DNA of 64,000 bases from Chromera velia. Taxonomy: Eukaryota > Sar > Chromeraceae. A program made the translations under genes and the position numbers. The DNA lies in NCBI GenBank assembly GCA_018398765.1, contig JAHBMJ010003590.1, positions 27,549 to 91,548 on the forward strand. Direction: 5' to 3'. Shown one piece after another: positions 59,958-64,000 of this stretch. Under the pieces are notes generated by a model. That model saw nothing but the letters and a program-made list of their open reading frames with translations, was not told the DNA's origin and made no database searches. Every line of letters starts with the position of its first letter. Position 1 is the first letter of the stretch.

Positions 59958-62021
59958 GAGAGACAGTCAGGGATACTGAGAGAAAGAGGACGGTGCAGCA
60001 ATTGACATAAACCCAAAAACACAAGAACAAGTGGACAAACTTTGCTTACCACCCTATTCCCTCGTTCGTGAAAACACAGACGACCAACCAGAGCAGGCAG
60101 GCAAGAACGTGGCTGTGCAGGTCGCCCGTCGAGGCAAAAAGGGAATGTGCAAATTAAGAAAAACACGTGTTTGCTGGGAGTCGCTGTCGTGTCTTTCTCT
60201 CCCCTCTCCCCTCAGGAGACTCCTTTTGAGCAGCGCTATGCTGCCCACTCTAGAACGACTTACAGCACGTCTATGCGGGCAAGGCATGAGAGCAACAGAT
60301 GTTGAACAGAGAAGGAACGTGGCATGCAGCACCAGGTGTACAGACAATCTTATACACGTACACAATGCACTCATCGACCGATTTTGCAGCTACGAAGACA
60401 AACCAGTGAAGAGAGGCTCTGCGATATGGTCTTTTGAAGCGTCTCTTCCTCTGTCCCTGTCCTCTTTTCTCTGCCCTTCTGTCCTGTCTCCACGTTTGCT
60501 GTTGCTCTCAGTGCGTGGAAGGCAGGGGGAGAGTCGAAGTGAACAATAAACACCTGCACAGAGAAGAAAAGAAAAGAGAAGGGGAGTGAAACCTCGGGTT
60601 CCGCTTCAGTCCATATATGGACAGACAGTAGCGGATGAAATGTATGTGCAGTGCTTCCTCGCCGCCTCTTCAATCAATGTACAGCGTGTGTGTTAGAAGT
60701 GAAGAGACAGACATATGAAAAGAAAAAAAGGCGCCCCCCACGAAGAGGCGGCAAAGAAACATAGGAAGGAGCGAAGAAATAAATAGGGGGAGTGAGGGGT
60801 AAAGAAAGAAGGAATGAGAGAAAAGACACGGCGCAAAGCAAAGCAGGACTCAAGGCCGCAATAAAAGGATACCGGCAATGTGCGAAATGAAGCTCAAGAA
60901 GGGCACAGATACAGGAGAACAGACAGGCAGACAGACAGACAGACAGAGACTGTGAATCACTCAGTCAGTATGACAGACAAACACACAAGATAGAGATGCA
61001 CACCGACGTCCTTTGGATTTGCCTGAGAAGCCCCCACTAGCACCAGCTGCACACGGGAGAGGAACAAAAAGAGAGGGCGAAAGAGAGAGAATGCAAGAGA
61101 AGAAAGTGCGAAGTAAAGGAAGAAAAGACTCGCAAGGAGATCCAGAAAGTACAAAAGGATCACAAGAACACTCCAAAGGGTCCTGACACTCCAAGAGCAC
61201 TTTCTGGTCTCCCACTTCACAACACTCCAAGAGCACTTTCTGATCTCCCACTTCACTCTCTTTCCTCCACATCGGTTTGTTTGTTTCTGACCGAGTAGAA
61301 TTTCGACACACTGGTCCGAAGCAAAAAGAGGATCGCCACATGCCCCCACAGGCAGATGGGCATGTAGGAACGAAGACGTTACAACGAGACCTTTTCTTTT
61401 TGAGCATGGAATCTAGAGGTGCTCTGATGGAGGAAAGGCAGGCAGACAGGCAGGCAGCAGGAAGTCTCCTAGCTTGAAAGCGAGAAAGACAGACAGACAG
61501 ACAGAGAGATAGACAGACAGACAGGCAGACAGACAGACCAAATGAGTCACAGCGCGTCTGCGGAGAAGAACCCGGAGGCCCTCGAGGAAGCCCTCGAACT
61601 GGGAGACGAACTGCATGCATGCAAGAAGGAAGGAAGGAAGGAAGGAAGGAAGGAAAGCGACAGAAAGTAGGGAACAAAAATACGATGCACCCAGGGAGAT
61701 GCATTCTATCACTCATGCAAATATTCACATCGATACGTCTATGTTTAAGGGTATAGCTACAGAGAGAGAGAGAGGGGCGGGAGTAAGAAGAAGCAGAGAG
61801 AGGAACTGCGCAAGCAGAGAACGAGAATACTGAAAACATGAGATGCAGAAGCAAAACGGGCCGCCCGATCGCCCGAGCGGAGGAAGCAAATTCAACGAAG
61901 AGAACACCGGAATAGCGCGCACACAAAAGAAGAGGAGAGGGATCTTGCGAATGGTCACCAAAATCACAGACTCAAAAAGACTCTCACTCCGGGCGGGTCC
62001 CGATGGGAAGGCCCCAAGAGG
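56613..62021 (-). CDS. Helical-repeat and acidic protein, 5' partial
   Basis: Ten phase-consistent exons (minus strand): 62021-61959, 61610-61539, 61046-61008, 60389-60264, 60112-60050, 59327-59282, 58978-58222, 57855-57773, 57557-57305, 56805-56613; stop at 56613. The first six encode Leu/Val-rich amphipathic helices (for example ESVILFVSQFEGFLEGLRVLL across a junction) resembling ARM/HEAT-type repeats. The 58978 exon is Ser/Pro/Gly-rich, then strongly acidic (EEGEGEDGSNSDEEEERVL). The 57557 exon has a second acidic block. The C-terminus is basic (LKKPLRGFSLKAKDLVKK). The mix suggests a nuclear or nucleolar scaffold, but I do not recognise the family. Further exons probably lie up to about 63103 (see next entry). 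The short exons carry the most uncertainty. Confidence 0.6.
57035..57152. repeat. (GAAA)n and (GGAA)n microsatellite
   Basis: Purine tetranucleotide repeats, pyrimidine-rich in minus-strand sense, inside the intron between exons 57557-57305 and 56805-56613. Confidence 0.9.
57220..57290. repeat. (CT)n(CA)n(GA)n microsatellite
   Basis: Composite dinucleotide repeat just downstream (minus strand) of the donor at 57305. Confidence 0.9.
59755..59954. repeat. (GACA)n and (CA)n microsatellite
   Basis: GACA tracts at 59755-59787 and 59838-59866 flanking a spacer, then a long CA block with GCACA variants. Intronic in the minus-strand gene. A related GACA and spacer unit lies at about 59338-59430. 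Confidence 0.9.
61186..61256. repeat. 36-bp tandem duplication
   Basis: Two head-to-tail copies (61186-61221 and 61222-61256) of a unit beginning ACACTCCAAGAGCACTTTCT, with one mismatch. It lies within the intron between exons 61610-61539 and 61046-61008. Confidence 0.9.
61486..61660. repeat. (GACA)n and (GGAA)n microsatellites
   Basis: GACA repeats at 61486-61538 abut the donor of exon 61610-61539, and GGAA repeats at 61625-61655 lie just before its acceptor, so this small exon is wedged between two simple repeats. Confidence 0.85.
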
Positions 62022-63103
62022 CTGGTACGAAGGCAGGAAGGAAAGAAGTAGCACAAAGAGAAGGAAGGAATTGGAACACCCGACCTACATTCTTGGCTTT
62101 CCGCTGTGAAGCACTCAGTCTGCACACACATACACGCAAACAAAACAAGAGACAAGACGAGAGATAAGTGAAACTACTCATATTTCATCGAACAGAAAAG
62201 GACAGTCTGGAAGGAAAGGAGCGCTCTACTCAGTAGTGGACACAGAAGGGCAAATCAGAAACGCTATAACGGCCAGCGCAGGATTCAGCGCTGTCTACTT
62301 ACTCAACCGTTTCTCCCCGTCAACTCTCTCTCCTGAGTCAAGAAACAGAACAGAAAAGGAAAAATCTGAGGGAACAATCCGCCTTCTTCTGACAGTGACA
62401 CTCTATGCCCACCCAACTCGAGAGTTTTTCAAAGCACCGAACGGCCTCTTTCTTTTGGCCACTTCAATCGCCTCATGCCAATCGGAAAGAGAAGACATTC
62501 CAATTCATGCTCCCTGGTTCTTCCGTTTCTTACTTGAAGGTTTCCTTGACGGTAAGGCCGGTGAAATTCTGCAATCAGGATTTGTCCAGTGAGTACGTTC
62601 ACAGAATTTCTCGTTCATGTTCTGATTTCCTCGGAAAGAATGGTCAGATTGATTCGCAGGAGGGAACATGGGCGACAGGGGGCAAGAGGGGAGAGGGACT
62701 GCTGCCGAATTGATTTACACAAGCAGAATAAACCAGATCGAAAAGGTGACAGGACAAGCCGAAAGGATCTAGACGGTTGCGCACAGTGTGTCGAGTCAGG
62801 GAGCGGAAGGGCACGACCAGAAAGGCGCCTCAAAATTTTTATCTCGTCTTCTGAACCAGCATCTTCATTGCACACCATCTACATAAGTGTTGCACAAAAA
62901 GATAGAAACGAAGCATACAAAATACGGACTTTTTGGAGATCCGACAGCGTCGCGTTGACCTGGTTGCGGAAGAACAAAATTCTGTACAGAAGGCGGTTCA
63001 CCAATTCCACGGCAACATCCGGACAGGGATGGCATCTCAAAACGATCTCGCAAGGAGGGGAATCAGAAGATGCCGAAGAACGGCCGTCTACCTGGATCTC
63101 CAT
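62022..63103 (-). CDS. Candidate 5' exons of the helical-repeat gene
   Basis: A minus-strand frame from an ATG at 63103 contains a helical segment (VAVELVNRLLYRILFFRNQ) and may be the first or an early exon. A second candidate starts after atgtag at 62878 and encodes an acidic-then-basic piece (NEDAGSEDEIKILRRLS). A short one may end at a GTAAGA donor near 62541. I could not join these in phase to exon 62021-61959, so they are listed separately. Confidence 0.35.
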
Positions 63104-63529
63104 TCAATGAAACTGCTCCTCCTCAAGGACGCAAATAACCTTCCTTCTGTGCAGTCAATGCCTCTCCGGAAAAATTCAAATGGCAAAATCGGTCAAAAGT
63201 CTCGAGGAAGAGCATAAAGCTCAAGAAGAAGATGCAAAGCTCTCTTCAAAATGGTGCTGGTGTCAGGCTTTGAAATGAAGATTTCTCGATCTCTTCACAG
63301 GTCTACTCCGACGTCTCGAATCATCTCAATGTCCAGTCTGACATGTCCAGTCCGACGACTTCCAGACATTTTCAGACATCTTCCCGACAGAGTGCATATA
63401 TCTAAACCTGAGCGTGAAGTATATCAACAGATGATGTGTGAGATCAACGAGGTGAGAGCTCTTCAGCAAGTCCTGCCGACGTATATGGCTGCAGCCTTGG
63501 TCGCTCTGTGTAGAGACGTACTGGAGTGA

Positions 63530-63679
63530 TTCCTGTGGGCAGCATGGCGACGCCGGACTCCCTGGTCATGCACTCCCGCCGACATGTCATATGACGGGCC
63601 GCGGGGCCCCGGGCTACCCCGGGCCCGGAATGGGCATGCATGTAACCGGCTGTTCTCCTTTTTCCTCTACTGGAACTTT
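63530..63679. other. GC-rich palindromic spacer
   Basis: Contains CCGCGGGGCCCCGGG and CCCCGGGCCCGG palindromes (63599-63628), followed by GGCATGCATGT. No coding content seen. Confidence 0.4.
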
Positions 63680-63724
63680 CTTATTTTCTTTCTTTCTTTC
63701 TTTCTTTCTTTCTTTTTTTTTTCT

Positions 63725-63773
<49 letters not shown>

Positions 63774-63869
63774 TTTCCTTCCTTCCTTCCTTCCTTCCTT
63801 TCTTTTTTTCTTTCTTTCTTTTACTTACTTTCATACTTTTAAATTCTTTCTTTCTTTTTTTTTTTTTTT

Positions 63870-63907
<38 letters not shown>

Positions 63908-64000
63908 TTCCTTCCTTTCTTTTTTTTTTTTTTTCTTTCTTTCTTTCTTTCTTTCTTTCTTTTTTTTTTCTTCTTTCTTTCTTTCTTTCTTTCTTTCTTC
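63680..64000. repeat. (CTTT)n low-complexity tract running off the window
   Basis: Over 300 bases of CTTT, CCTT and poly-T units reaching the window edge. Any open frame here is a repeat artefact. Confidence 0.95.

Noticed and set aside
62236-62592. 118-codon plus-strand frame
   Set aside because: No recognisable domain and it overlaps the intron region of the minus-strand gene; left uncalled.
63155-63529. Possible two-exon 3' end of a plus-strand gene (63155-63253 and 63301-63529)
   Set aside because: Phase would close, but the intron would be only 47 bases, no upstream exons could be found, and the area directly to the left is better explained by the minus-strand gene.

Overview
This is a stretch of intron-rich nuclear genome from a protist, most likely an alveolate. 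A chromerid such as Chromera is my guess, not something the sequence proves. The reasons are large genes with many short GT-AG introns, a callose-synthase-type 1,3-beta-glucan synthase, a bacterial-style FtsX permease split into about 25 exons, dense microsatellites, and AT-rich gene-poor islands between GC-richer gene blocks. There are no operons, ribosome binding sites, tRNAs, rRNAs or CRISPR arrays.

Layout. (1) Positions 1-15533, plus strand: the 3' part of a very large HECT E3 ubiquitin ligase of the HERC type, 20 exons and 3,076 codons visible; its start lies left of the window. (2) 15534-22871: AT-rich and repeat-rich DNA with a 10-N gap, two probable orphan minus-strand exons (about 17.1-17.8 kb), a single-exon gene with a C-terminal cysteine cluster (18839-19711) and a small secreted, GPI-anchor-like cysteine-containing protein (20261-20659). 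(3) 34451-22872, minus strand: a complete 25-exon, 1,461-residue ABC-transporter-type permease with two FtsX cores. (4) 35418-46793, plus strand: a complete 19-exon, 2,236-residue 1,3-beta-glucan (callose) synthase. Genes 3 and 4 are divergent, with 966 bp between their start codons. (5) 46794-56612: gene-poor DNA with an ankyrin-like fragment, a 56-bp tandem repeat and a complete non-autonomous LTR retrotransposon (50420-54883, 4-bp target duplication AAGG). (6) About 63.1-56.6 kb, minus strand: a gene with helical-repeat-like exons followed by a long acidic low-complexity part and a basic C-terminus; its 5' end is uncertain. (7) 63680-64000: CTTT/T-rich repeat running off the window.

Exon models were built by hand from conserved motifs, GT-AG borders and reading phase. 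Phase closes exactly across the HECT, FtsX and glucan-synthase models (total lengths divisible by three), which is good internal support, but no transcript data were available. The membrane proteins act in different ways: the glucan synthase makes cell-wall or cyst-wall polymer at a membrane, and the FtsX permease would need an ATPase partner that is not encoded here. The most unusual genome-wide feature is that most splice donors carry C at position +3 (GTCAGT or GTCGGT).
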